A program made the translations under genes and the position numbers. Shown piece by piece: positions 57,446 through 64,000 of a stretch of 64,000 nucleotides of DNA (within the stretch, counting starts at the first letter, position 1; each line of letters opens with the position of its first letter). The notes beneath the pieces were generated by a model. It did not search any database. It saw nothing but the letters and a program-made list of their open reading frames with translations, and had not been told where the DNA came from. The stretch is from positions 3,473,306 through 3,537,305 of the forward strand of contig CP036352.1 in NCBI GenBank assembly GCA_007753915.1, given 5' to 3'. This stretch comes from Phycisphaerae bacterium RAS2. Lineage in GTDB: Bacteria; Planctomycetota; Phycisphaerae; UBA1845; UTPLA1.

Positions 57446-58660
57446 ATGTACGCGGAGCGGATGAAGCGCCTTGCCGTGGCGATGAAGAACGCGAACCTCG
57501 ATGCGCTCTTCGTCTCCAACCAGAAAAACATTCAATACCTCACGGGCATCCGTGCCATGATGGCGGGCAATGTCCAGCCGTTCGGCGATCCGGAAGGCTT
57601 CTGCGTCATCCGCAATGGCCAGTGCGAGGTGCTTTGCGACGGGCGGTATTTCGCCGAGGTCGATGCGCACGACGGCGTGTCGGCTCGATTGCTGAATGCG
57701 CCGGTCAGCGCAAAGGAAATCGCCATGCGGCTGCGCGAGTCGCTAGGCGGCGCAGCCAAACGCATCGGCTACGAGAGCGACGCCCTGACCTATGCCGACG
57801 CGCGCGACATCATGGCCCTGACGCCGGAATTGACGTGGGAGCCAGCCGAGAGGGTAGTGACGAGTTTGCGGCATAGTAAGGGCACGGACGAGATCGCGCT
57901 GCTTCGCAAGGCCCAGAAGATCACGTCGGACTGCTTTGAGCACATCTGCGGCTGGATTCGAGTCGGAATGAGCGAGCGCGACGTGGCGTTTGAGATCGAC
58001 AGCTACCTGCGCAAGAACAGCGAGGGCAGCTCGTTCAACCCCATCGTGGCATTCGGCGAAACCGGCTGCCACCCGCACTACACGCCCTCACCGACGCGCA
58101 AACTCAAGAACGGCCAGATGGTGCTGCTGGATTTCGGCGCGATCCACCACGGCTACTGCGGCGACCTGACGCGCATGCTTGTGATGGGCAAAGCGAACAA
58201 GCGGCATCACGAGGTGTATGACCTCGTGCTGGCGGCGCAGCAGAAATGCCTCGACGGAATTCGCGCGGGGATGAAGTGCCACGATGTCGACGCGCTTTGC
58301 CGCGATTTCTTCCACACGAAGGGCTGCGATGAGGCCTTCAAACACGGCACCGGTCACGGCGTAGGGCTGGCGATTCACGAACCGCCCACGCTGAAGCGCA
58401 CCGTGGAAGCGATTCTCCAACCGGGCATGGTCGTGACCGTCGAGCCGGGGCTGTACTACGAAGGCTGGGGCGGCGTGCGGATCGAGGACATGGTGGTCAT
58501 CACCGAGCGTGGACACACGAACCTGACAACGTGTCCGAAGAAGTTGCGTGAGATTGGCGTGCGTGCGAGCGGCGGCGCGAAGCGCAGCCCGGCGAAGCGC
58601 GCTTCGAAAAAGCGCGGCGCGACGAAGCGAACGGGCGGCAAATCGCGCGGAAAGAAGTAA
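57446..58660 (+). CDS. M24 family aminopeptidase P / Xaa-Pro dipeptidase
   Basis: A 404-residue cytosolic metallopeptidase that removes the residue before proline or acts on Xaa-Pro dipeptides. Metal ligands: Asp229 and Asp240 (LLDFGAIHHGYCGDLTR), His304 (GTGHGVGLAIHE), Glu333 (VTVEPGLYYEG) and Glu347 (VRIEDMV). The N-terminal creatinase-like domain covers residues 1-145. An unusual C-terminal tail (about 378-404) is rich in Lys, Arg, Ala, Ser and Gly, possibly for nucleic acid contact. TGGAG precedes the ATG by 7 bases. Confidence 0.9.
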   Translation: MYAERMKRLAVAMKNANLDALFVSNQKNIQYLTGIRAMMAGNVQPFGDPEGFCVIRNGQCEVLCDGRYFAEVDAHDGVSARLLNAPVSAKEIAMRLRESLGGAAKRIGYESDALTYADARDIMALTPELTWEPAERVVTSLRHSKGTDEIALLRKAQKITSDCFEHICGWIRVGMSERDVAFEIDSYLRKNSEGSSFNPIVAFGETGCHPHYTPSPTRKLKNGQMVLLDFGAIHHGYCGDLTRMLVMGKANKRHHEVYDLVLAAQQKCLDGIRAGMKCHDVDALCRDFFHTKGCDEAFKHGTGHGVGLAIHEPPTLKRTVEAILQPGMVVTVEPGLYYEGWGGVRIEDMVVITERGHTNLTTCPKKLREIGVRASGGAKRSPAKRASKKRGATKRTGGKSRGKK

Positions 58661-58712
58661 CGTGGAACGGATCGCGCCAATGAACTCGATATGCAAACTG
58701 GGAGTGAAGCGC

Positions 58713-59129
58713 ATGCAGAAGTTGACTCGCATTCTAGGATTAGGCCTCGTAGTGGCGATTGCATTGACGGGCTGCGCCGCGCACGACGGGCCGCCCATCG
58801 CGGAAGTGAAATCGGCGGCGGCGCTGCAGGAGCAGATGACCGCCGGGGTGATGATCGTCCACGCGCTGGACGCCGAGCATTACGCGAAGGGTCACGTCCC
58901 CGGCGCGATCAACATCGACTACGAGAAGATGACCCCCGAGATGCTGCCCGCCGAGAAGAACAAGCCGATGGTGTTCTACTGCGCCGGCGGCATGTGCCCC
59001 GTCAGCCGCATGGCCGCGAGCAAAGCGCGGTCATGGGGCTACACAAACGTGTCGGTGTACGAAGGCGGCATCAAGGACTGGCGCGCCGCGGGGATGAAAG
59101 TCGAATCCGGTACCGAGCCGCGACCGTAA
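58713..59129 (+). CDS. Rhodanese-like lipoprotein
   Basis: A 138-residue exported lipoprotein. ATG 58713 has GGGAG 8 bases upstream and yields MQKLTRILGLGLVVAIALTG with lipidated Cys21; ATG 58680 would add 11 residues. The rhodanese fold shows HYAKGHVPGAINIDYE and the active-site loop VFYCAGGMCPVSRMAASKA, with catalytic Cys90. It may handle sulfur or redox chemistry in the envelope. The last four residues (EPRP) and the stop codon come from a copy of the dispersed repeat. Confidence 0.85.
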   Translation: MQKLTRILGLGLVVAIALTGCAAHDGPPIAEVKSAAALQEQMTAGVMIVHALDAEHYAKGHVPGAINIDYEKMTPEMLPAEKNKPMVFYCAGGMCPVSRMAASKARSWGYTNVSVYEGGIKDWRAAGMKVESGTEPRP

Positions 59130-59140
59130 GGGAGCGCCGA
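59112..59140 (+). repeat. Dispersed repeat, copy D, overlapping a gene end
   Basis: Identical over 29 bases to the reverse complement of 36621-36649. It contributes the final codons and TAA stop of the rhodanese lipoprotein gene. Confidence 0.75.
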
Positions 59141-59190
59141 GCGCCTACGGAACGACACGCGCCTACGCGGCCAGACATTTCCCGCAGCCG

Positions 59191-59706
59191 CTACAGGACA
59201 AGCTCCCTCAACTTCCGCTCCAGCTCCGCCAGCGTCGGGCAATCGACAATCGTATCTTTCCGCCGGTGATCGATCGCCCGGCCCGCCAGTTCACCGGCCC
59301 AGCCGCCCGTGGCCGACAGCGCCAGCACCGGCCGGCCGTACATCCACGCAAACGCGATCTCGCTCAACGTCCCGGCCGCTCCGCCCATGCACACGATCAC
59401 GTCGCCCGCGATGCCGGTGATGACGTTTCGCGCCCAGCCCAGCCCCGTCGGGATCACGATGTGCGCGTAATCGTTCGCCTCGTCCATGCTCGTGCCCGGC
59501 ACGACGGCCACGACCGTGCCGCCCGCCGCCGCGCACCCGCGCGACGCCGCCTCCATGATGCCGTCGCGACCGCCCGTCACCAGCACCAGGCCCAGCCGTG
59601 CAATCAGCGCCCCGACCTGCTCGGCCAGCGCCAGCGTCGCCGCGTCCGGCTCGCTTGGGCCGATCAGCGCCACCTGCCGCCGGCGCGTGCGATTCACCTC
59701 CGCCAT
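59191..59706 (-). CDS. LOG-like / TIGR00725 family SLOG-fold protein
   Basis: A 171-residue cytosolic protein of the TIGR00725 family, a relative of the LOG (lysine decarboxylase-like) family; function is not settled, with nucleotide binding suspected from the fold. Motifs: ALIGPSEPDAATLALAEQVG, VTGGRDGIMEAASRG, PTGLGWARNVITGIAGDVIV, MGGAAGTLSEIAFAW. AAGGAG lies 12 bases before the ATG, GAGAG nearer. ATG 59706 is preferred to 59730. Confidence 0.8.
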   Translation of the reverse strand: MAEVNRTRRRQVALIGPSEPDAATLALAEQVGALIARLGLVLVTGGRDGIMEAASRGCAAAGGTVVAVVPGTSMDEANDYAHIVIPTGLGWARNVITGIAGDVIVCMGGAAGTLSEIAFAWMYGRPVLALSATGGWAGELAGRAIDHRRKDTIVDCPTLAELERKLRELVL

Positions 59707-59903
59707 CGTCGCTCTCTCCTTTGGACGCATTCGCAAAATCGTGCGTCCACGGCAGCGTAACCGGCCGCTCCGAAACCGAAAACGGCCATCCCCCCGGCCT
59801 GACGCTTGTCGCGCGACCGGCTGACTCGCTAAACTGGCGGGATCGGCGTCGCGTATTCGACGCCCCCATCGCGCGCTTGCCTCACGTTGCCTGGAATCGC
59901 AAC

Positions 59904-60779
59904 ATGATCCAGCCACGCCGCTGCCGTCGCCTGCTCCGCACGACCGATCGAGCCTTCACGCTCATCGAGGTGCTCGTCGTCATCTCGCTGATCGCCCTGC
60001 TCGTGTCGATCCTGCTGCCGGCGCTGAACAAGGCGCGCAACCAGGGCATGACCGTCAAATGCCTGGCGAACCTGCGCGAGCTGTTGATGGCCACGCAGTA
60101 CTACTGGGACGCCAACGACGATCAAAAGCTCGTGCCGTGGTATCAGTACCCGGTCCACGCGGGCTACAACCCCAACCCGATCGCGCCGTGGGTCTTCGGT
60201 GGGTCGAAGGCGACGCGGCCCGGGCAATACCCCAATGCCGACAGCAGTCTCTACCCGGCCGAGATTCGCCCGCTGAACAAGTACATCGACCCCTATGCCC
60301 GCGGCACGCAGTTGATTCGCTCGTTTGTCTGCCCCGGCGACCGATCCAACTACGCACCGATCATCGGCACCAACCAGGAGAACATCGAGGAGGAAGTCAT
60401 CGCTTCGTGGGAGGCCAACGGCACGAGCTACTCGCTCAACACCAGCTTCATGGAAGGCTATGGCGGCGGCACCGGAAACTTCAGCATCGACGACATCCAG
60501 CCGTTCACGCGGCGCATTGCTCCATTCCTCACCGGCGGCCACGCGTCGCGATTCATCATGTGGGGCGAGCAGGGATTCTACACGTCCTGCTACCGCGCCA
60601 CGCCGCAACTGCCCAATCAGGCCAGCGCCCTCAAATGGGGCTGGCACCGAAAGTTCTCCAACTGGTCGGCCGGTTTCGCCGACGGCCACGCCATGCACGG
60701 CTTCTACGACACGCGTCTTGTTTATGGCCTGGGCGGCACGATCTGGCAGCCGGATTTTCGATTGCCCAGCGGGTCGTAG
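59904..60779 (+). CDS. Pseudopilin-like protein (planctomycete type)
   Basis: A 291-residue protein with a prepilin-type leader and helix: a basic leader ending Asp-Arg-Ala, then FTLIEVLVVISLIALLVSIL, followed by LPALNKARNQGMTVKCLANL. This is the large planctomycete pseudopilin-like family whose C-terminal domain is not of the Gsp type. C-terminal text GWHRKFSNWSAGFADGHAMH resembles, but does not exactly match, the H-x9-DG motif. Ala occupies -1. Convergent with the dockerin gene. Confidence 0.85.
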   Translation: MIQPRRCRRLLRTTDRAFTLIEVLVVISLIALLVSILLPALNKARNQGMTVKCLANLRELLMATQYYWDANDDQKLVPWYQYPVHAGYNPNPIAPWVFGGSKATRPGQYPNADSSLYPAEIRPLNKYIDPYARGTQLIRSFVCPGDRSNYAPIIGTNQENIEEEVIASWEANGTSYSLNTSFMEGYGGGTGNFSIDDIQPFTRRIAPFLTGGHASRFIMWGEQGFYTSCYRATPQLPNQASALKWGWHRKFSNWSAGFADGHAMHGFYDTRLVYGLGGTIWQPDFRLPSGS

Positions 60780-60856
60780 TTCGATCCGAGCGGCGAAGTA
60801 TCCGCGGACGGGCGTAGCATGGCCGCGGCCTCCGGCGACCATGCTCGCCCGACGTG

Positions 60857-61600
60857 TCACGAACCCGTCAGCAGCATCCCCACGAACGATTCGACATCCT
60901 CCACCGTCGCATAACCATCGCGGTTCGTATCGGCGCGGCAGCGGTCTTCGTCCGTGCGGCCGGCGGGGTTGAGCACCGTCGCGACGAAATCGGCAACGTC
61001 GCGCCCGTCGATCACCGTGTCTCCGTTGCAATCGCCGCGCGTGCAATCGACCGTCGCAAAATGAAAGGTGAACTCGTTCGACGCCGCGTAGCCCGTCGTG
61101 CCGGTGTCCACGAGCTTGAACGTCGCCCGCCAGAGCACCTTCAGCGGATCAAACATCGGCGAATCCGAATTGACGTGCCACGTCAGATGCGTGTGCAGCG
61201 CAGAGCCGCCCAGCAGCGCTCGCTCGCCGGGGTCGTCGATGATGGCGAACGTGTTGGTGATCGCGCGGAAGGCCGGATCGGCCGCGACCAGCTCCAGCCG
61301 AATCTGGCAGCCGCTTTCAAGCGTGAAGAAATCGTTCTCCGGCTCGTCGACGACGAGGTGATCAAAGCCCGGCTCGGTGCCGATCCAGCCGTTGAACAAC
61401 CCGCTGGACGGCTCGAGCACGGTGATTTCGGCATCGGGGTTGTAGCCGTCGATGCGAAGCTGGTCCGCGGCGGAACGTGCCACAATGACGTCACCTTCGT
61501 CCACGCCGGCGCGAGCGACAACGCCCGACGCCGACCACGCGGCAAACAATGCCAGCGCCGCGCAACCGGCGCGCTGGCCAAAATGTGAAAACAGGGTCAT
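60857..61600 (-). CDS. Exported protein with C-terminal dockerin-type EF-hand repeats
   Basis: A 247-residue secreted protein with signal peptide (CAALALFAAWSASGVVARA). The body is beta-rich (GWIGTEPGFDHLVVDEPEND, SALHTHLTWHVNSDSPMF) and matches no family I recognise. Residues about 190-247 hold two dockerin-like EF hands: GDCNGDTVIDGRDVADFVAT and ADTNRDGYATVEDVESFVGM, each able to bind calcium. ATG 61600 is chosen because it begins the signal peptide; the ORF start at 61657 would precede it with Arg/Ser-rich text. Confidence 0.8.
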   Translation of the reverse strand: MTLFSHFGQRAGCAALALFAAWSASGVVARAGVDEGDVIVARSAADQLRIDGYNPDAEITVLEPSSGLFNGWIGTEPGFDHLVVDEPENDFFTLESGCQIRLELVAADPAFRAITNTFAIIDDPGERALLGGSALHTHLTWHVNSDSPMFDPLKVLWRATFKLVDTGTTGYAASNEFTFHFATVDCTRGDCNGDTVIDGRDVADFVATVLNPAGRTDEDRCRADTNRDGYATVEDVESFVGMLLTGS

Positions 61601-61686
61601 GATGTTGCGATCCTTCCCCGATCGCTCGCGCGATCGGCTCCTTGTGCGACTCGACACCGATCTCGTCCGGCCCGCGCGCGATGCGC

Positions 61687-62391
61687 CTACCAGGCGACTT
61701 TCGGGTCGTACTTGTTATGAATCCACGAGAGGTTTGGAAATGAGCTATGGAGCAGGTCGATGGCGTACGTCTCCTCGAACCGCTCCGGCTCGGCATGGCC
61801 GTCCACGAACCCGTAGTTGGCGCGCGTCTGGTGCCGTTTGATCTGCACCTCGCGCGACGCCAGCGTCAGCGGATTGGCGAACCACGTCTCGGGGTGAACG
61901 TGATCGGCGACGGCGAAATCGCCCGTCTCCGCCAGTTCGGCCCAGAAGATCGTGGTCGACGGCCGGGTGATGCGCGTGGCGTTGTTGAACTCCTCGCGCC
62001 CCTCCAGCGTTCCGACGGTGTAGTAATTGGTCGCGTAACTCAATCGCCGCAACTGGGTCGTGCCGGGCAACTGCTTGATCCAGTACGGGCTTTCATCCGC
62101 CGGGCAGCGGCAGACCTTCTCCGAGCCGATCTCCTGCGACGCCGTGTTGATCCACGCATTGGCCTCGTCGACGCTGCCGCCGTGGGCAAACCCGACGGCC
62201 GGCAACCGCCCGTCGTTGTTGTCGGCGTACATCTGCACGGCCTGCCCGAGGCTGTGCAGGTTGGCCAGACAGGCGGTCGAACGACTGATCTGCCGCGACT
62301 TGTTCATCGCGGGCAGGAGAATGCTGATCAACAGCGCGATGATCGAGATCGAAACCAGCAACTCGATCAACGTGAAGGCACGTTGCTTCAT
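61687..62391 (-). CDS. Pseudopilin-like protein with H-x9-DG motif
   Basis: A 234-residue protein: MKQRA, then FTLIELLVSISIIALLISIL (Ala at -1) and LPAMNKSRQISRSTACLANL. The motif HQTRANYGFVDG near residues 195-206 is H-x9-DG, the mark of a very large planctomycete family of pseudopilin-like surface proteins. ATG 62391 is preferred over the ORF start at 62406. It lies upstream, on the same strand, of the dockerin gene. Confidence 0.9.
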   Translation of the reverse strand: MKQRAFTLIELLVSISIIALLISILLPAMNKSRQISRSTACLANLHSLGQAVQMYADNNDGRLPAVGFAHGGSVDEANAWINTASQEIGSEKVCRCPADESPYWIKQLPGTTQLRRLSYATNYYTVGTLEGREEFNNATRITRPSTTIFWAELAETGDFAVADHVHPETWFANPLTLASREVQIKRHQTRANYGFVDGHAEPERFEETYAIDLLHSSFPNLSWIHNKYDPKVAW

Positions 62392-62562
62392 GACAGGCTC
62401 ACGCAATCGCCAGCGAAGTCAGCCGGGCAATCGCACCGATGGATGATTGAGTTCAGCAAACGCGAAGAACACCGCGCGAAAGCGCGTGAAGGCACGGACG
62501 CCATGCAGACCGGGCGCGCGAGGGCGTTGGAATGCACGATGGCCGTGAGAGAGAAGTTCGCG

Positions 62563-62838
62563 TTAGCGGAGAGGGGGCGCGCGGGGCGAAGCGGGCGTGC
62601 GATGGATTCGACTGATCGGCGCCGCTATCGCGACCGGTTTCGCGCGGCGGGCCGCTTGAGGCAGGAAAACGTAAAACGCTGCCGCGACAACCAGCGCCGC
62701 GGCAATCGTGACGAGCAGATAGCAGGTTTCGCAGCCGGCCTTGAATCCGGCGTCGTGATGATGCAGCGCAGCTGCCGCGCCCGTCGCGAAGGCGGCGAAT
62801 GTCAGCACCAGCAGCCATGTCAAAACGCGCTGTTTCAT
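62563..62838 (-). CDS. Small membrane protein with Cys/His motifs
   Basis: A 91-residue protein: MKQRVLTWLLVLTFAAFATG is the first helix, followed by AALHHHDAGFKAGCETCYL (a His triplet and Cys-x2-Cys) and a second helix (VTIAAALVVAAAFYVFL). The tail is basic and Pro-rich. His/Cys layout suggests metal or heme binding. An ATG at 62838 starts the first helix; the longer frame to 62943 has no support. No family named. Confidence 0.55.
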   Translation of the reverse strand: MKQRVLTWLLVLTFAAFATGAAAALHHHDAGFKAGCETCYLLVTIAAALVVAAAFYVFLPQAARRAKPVAIAAPISRIHRTPASPRAPPLR

Positions 62839-62970
62839 AATCCAACGAACTGATTGCACGAGTAACGGACCCACCGTGACAGCCAATCGATCAGCGTGCA
62901 AAGTGCCGATTGCGCGAGCAATCGAGGCTTCGACAGAACGCATTACATTGTAATACAGCCGCCGGGTGTG

Positions 62971-63789
62971 TCAATCCAATTCCTTGGGCTTGAGTACCCG
63001 GTTTCCATCGCAGGGATACCGCATTGGCGGTTCCTTCGGAAACGTCACCGCTGCCATGAGCATCCGTCCGTGGCGGGCCCAGAGAGCATCCGGGGATAGC
63101 CGCTCCTCGTTCGGCGGTAGCTCCAGCGTGATGATGGGGATCCCCAGCGACTCGCCGGCGAACGACCCCAGCGACCCAGGCCGCCCGCCCAGCTTCTTCA
63201 CCGGCAGTTCGCTGTACCGCCCCATCGCACGGGCCAGCCCTTCGGCCGGACCGTCGTAGTCAATGCACACCAGCGGCTGATGAATGCTTACGATCCGCGC
63301 CGGACGATGCTTGAGCAGCAGTTCGTGCAGCGCGCGGCTCTCCGGCTCGGACAGCGCCGAGTCGCCGTGCCGATCAGATGTCTGGTAGTTGTCCGCGGGG
63401 AAGTTGCGATTCAGATCGACGCCGCGAACGTTGTGGCGAATCTTCTTCGCGTAACCATCGGGATTGGCCACGGGCAACAGCAACACGCGGCGACCTTCAA
63501 GCATCGCGGGGTTGCCGGCGATGTATTCCGCGAGGCGATTGACGATCGGCGTGCCGGCCCATTCGTTACCGTGAATCGTCGCCATGATGAGCACGACATC
63601 CGGCCCGCTGCCCGCCGTGAGCAGTTCAATCGGGCGGTTCTCGATTGAGTGACCGAGTACCGTGCTTTGCCAGATTCCCTCGCGCGGCTGCGCCGGCGAC
63701 GGCTCGGTCGGCTTGAGGCACCCCGCCGACATCAGGATTGGGGCGAGTAGAACGCAACATGACGTGAAACGGCGGGCGGCTGTGCTCAA
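62971..63789 (-). CDS. M14-type carboxypeptidase lipoprotein, MpaA-like
   Basis: A 272-residue exported lipoprotein of the zinc carboxypeptidase (M14/MpaA, murein-peptide amidase) type. The TTG at 63789 is chosen because GGGAG lies 6 bases upstream and it yields [20 protein letters not shown] with lipidated Cys24. Metal ligands: His73 and Glu76 in [10 protein letters not shown], and His170 in [16 protein letters not shown] supplies the substrate-binding Arg, and Glu223 in [10 protein letters not shown] is the likely catalytic acid. It may trim peptidoglycan peptides in the periplasm. A start at 63846 or 63936 would overlap ispG. Confidence 0.85.
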   Translation of the reverse strand: MSTAARRFTSCCVLLAPILMSAGCLKPTEPSPAQPREGIWQSTVLGHSIENRPIELLTAGSGPDVVLIMATIHGNEWAGTPIVNRLAEYIAGNPAMLEGRRVLLLPVANPDGYAKKIRHNVRGVDLNRNFPADNYQTSDRHGDSALSEPESRALHELLLKHRPARIVSIHQPLVCIDYDGPAEGLARAMGRYSELPVKKLGGRPGSLGSFAGESLGIPIITLELPPNEERLSPDALWARHGRMLMAAVTFPKEPPMRYPCDGNRVLKPKELD

Positions 63790-63844
63790 TTCATGCTCCC
63801 AGCTAGAATCCACGAAATCGCAGGCAGTTTCGGAGACGATCGGC

Positions 63845-64000
63845 ATGAATGCAAGGCGGCGGACACGACAGGTGCGGGTGGGGCCGGTGCTCATCGGGGG
63901 CGACGCACCGGTGTCGATCCAGTCGATGACCAGCACCTACACGTGGGAGATCGACAAGACCGTCGCGCAGATTCAGGCGCTGGCGCGGGCGGGGGCCGAC
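63845..64000 (+). CDS. ispG: HMB-PP synthase IspG (GcpE), first 52 codons
   Basis: The gene is cut by the window end. Translation gives [20 protein letters not shown] then [20 protein letters not shown] and [12 protein letters not shown], the IspG N-terminus. IspG is the iron-sulfur enzyme making (E)-4-hydroxy-3-methylbut-2-enyl diphosphate in the non-mevalonate isoprenoid pathway. GGAG lies 10 bases before the ATG. It is divergent from the MpaA-like gene. Confidence 0.9.
   Translation, partial: MNARRRTRQVRVGPVLIGGDAPVSIQSMTSTYTWEIDKTVAQIQALARAGAD

Noticed and set aside
62971-63936. Longer MpaA-like start at 63936 or 63846
   Set aside because: Both overlap the ispG start and bury the lipoprotein signal; the TTG at 63789 has a good ribosome-binding site.

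Overview
The window is GC-rich, densely packed DNA from a Gram-negative-type bacterium, most likely a member of the Planctomycetota. That placement is an inference. It rests on prepilin-like proteins of the planctomycete type (one with an H-x9-DG motif), a PEP-CTERM protein, a YdjY-domain lipoprotein, dockerin-type EF-hand repeats on a secreted protein, a TPR protein fused to a GT-C-like membrane domain, and many large secreted proteins. KdsC and LptC/OstA-like genes argue for an LPS-bearing outer membrane. No rRNA, tRNA, CRISPR array, transposase or phage gene was seen.

Layout. Positions 1-2105 (minus) carry type II secretion genes gspF, gspG and a truncated gspH-like gene. Next come trpG/pabA (minus) and, divergently, a PLP trans-sulfuration enzyme, kdsC and a 1282-residue LptC/OstA-like protein (3046-8601). 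A 1.2 kb gene-free stretch with a good terminator precedes a c-type cytochrome (9813). Positions 10841-13379 hold a pectate-lyase-like protein with a (TC)14 tract in its signal peptide and a PEP-CTERM protein; both flanks carry the same kinds of intergenic repeat. A 1884-residue M6-like metalloprotease with PKD, thrombospondin-3 and C-terminal anchor regions follows, closed by a strong terminator.

From 30370 down to 19775 eight minus-strand genes lie tightly packed: a copper-type P-ATPase, ribF, nrnA, a membrane cytochrome, moxR, DUF58, tgpA and a cupredoxin lipoprotein. Several overlap by four bases, so they look translationally coupled. Positions 30393-38718 hold a nucleoside hydrolase, trpD, a stand-alone tRNA-binding domain, an esterase lipoprotein, an unknown protein, a YdjY lipoprotein and a polytopic membrane protein. 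Positions 38882-50880 hold a secretin, a gluzincin-like peptidase, two GT-C-like membrane proteins, a UbiB/ABC1 kinase and an unknown secreted protein. Positions 50888-64000 hold a GH38 alpha-mannosidase, the GT-C/TPR protein, an M24 peptidase, a rhodanese lipoprotein, a LOG-like protein, two pseudopilin-like proteins around a dockerin protein, a small Cys/His membrane protein, an MpaA-like carboxypeptidase and the first 52 codons of ispG.

The common theme is the cell envelope: LPS building and export, type II secretion, envelope proteases and glycosidases, lipoproteins and membrane glycosyltransferases, with scattered housekeeping genes. The most unusual items are the single-chain LptC/OstA protein, the dinucleotide tract in a signal peptide, and a family of short intergenic repeats, one copy of which ends a gene and a related one of which appears to sit in frame inside another gene.
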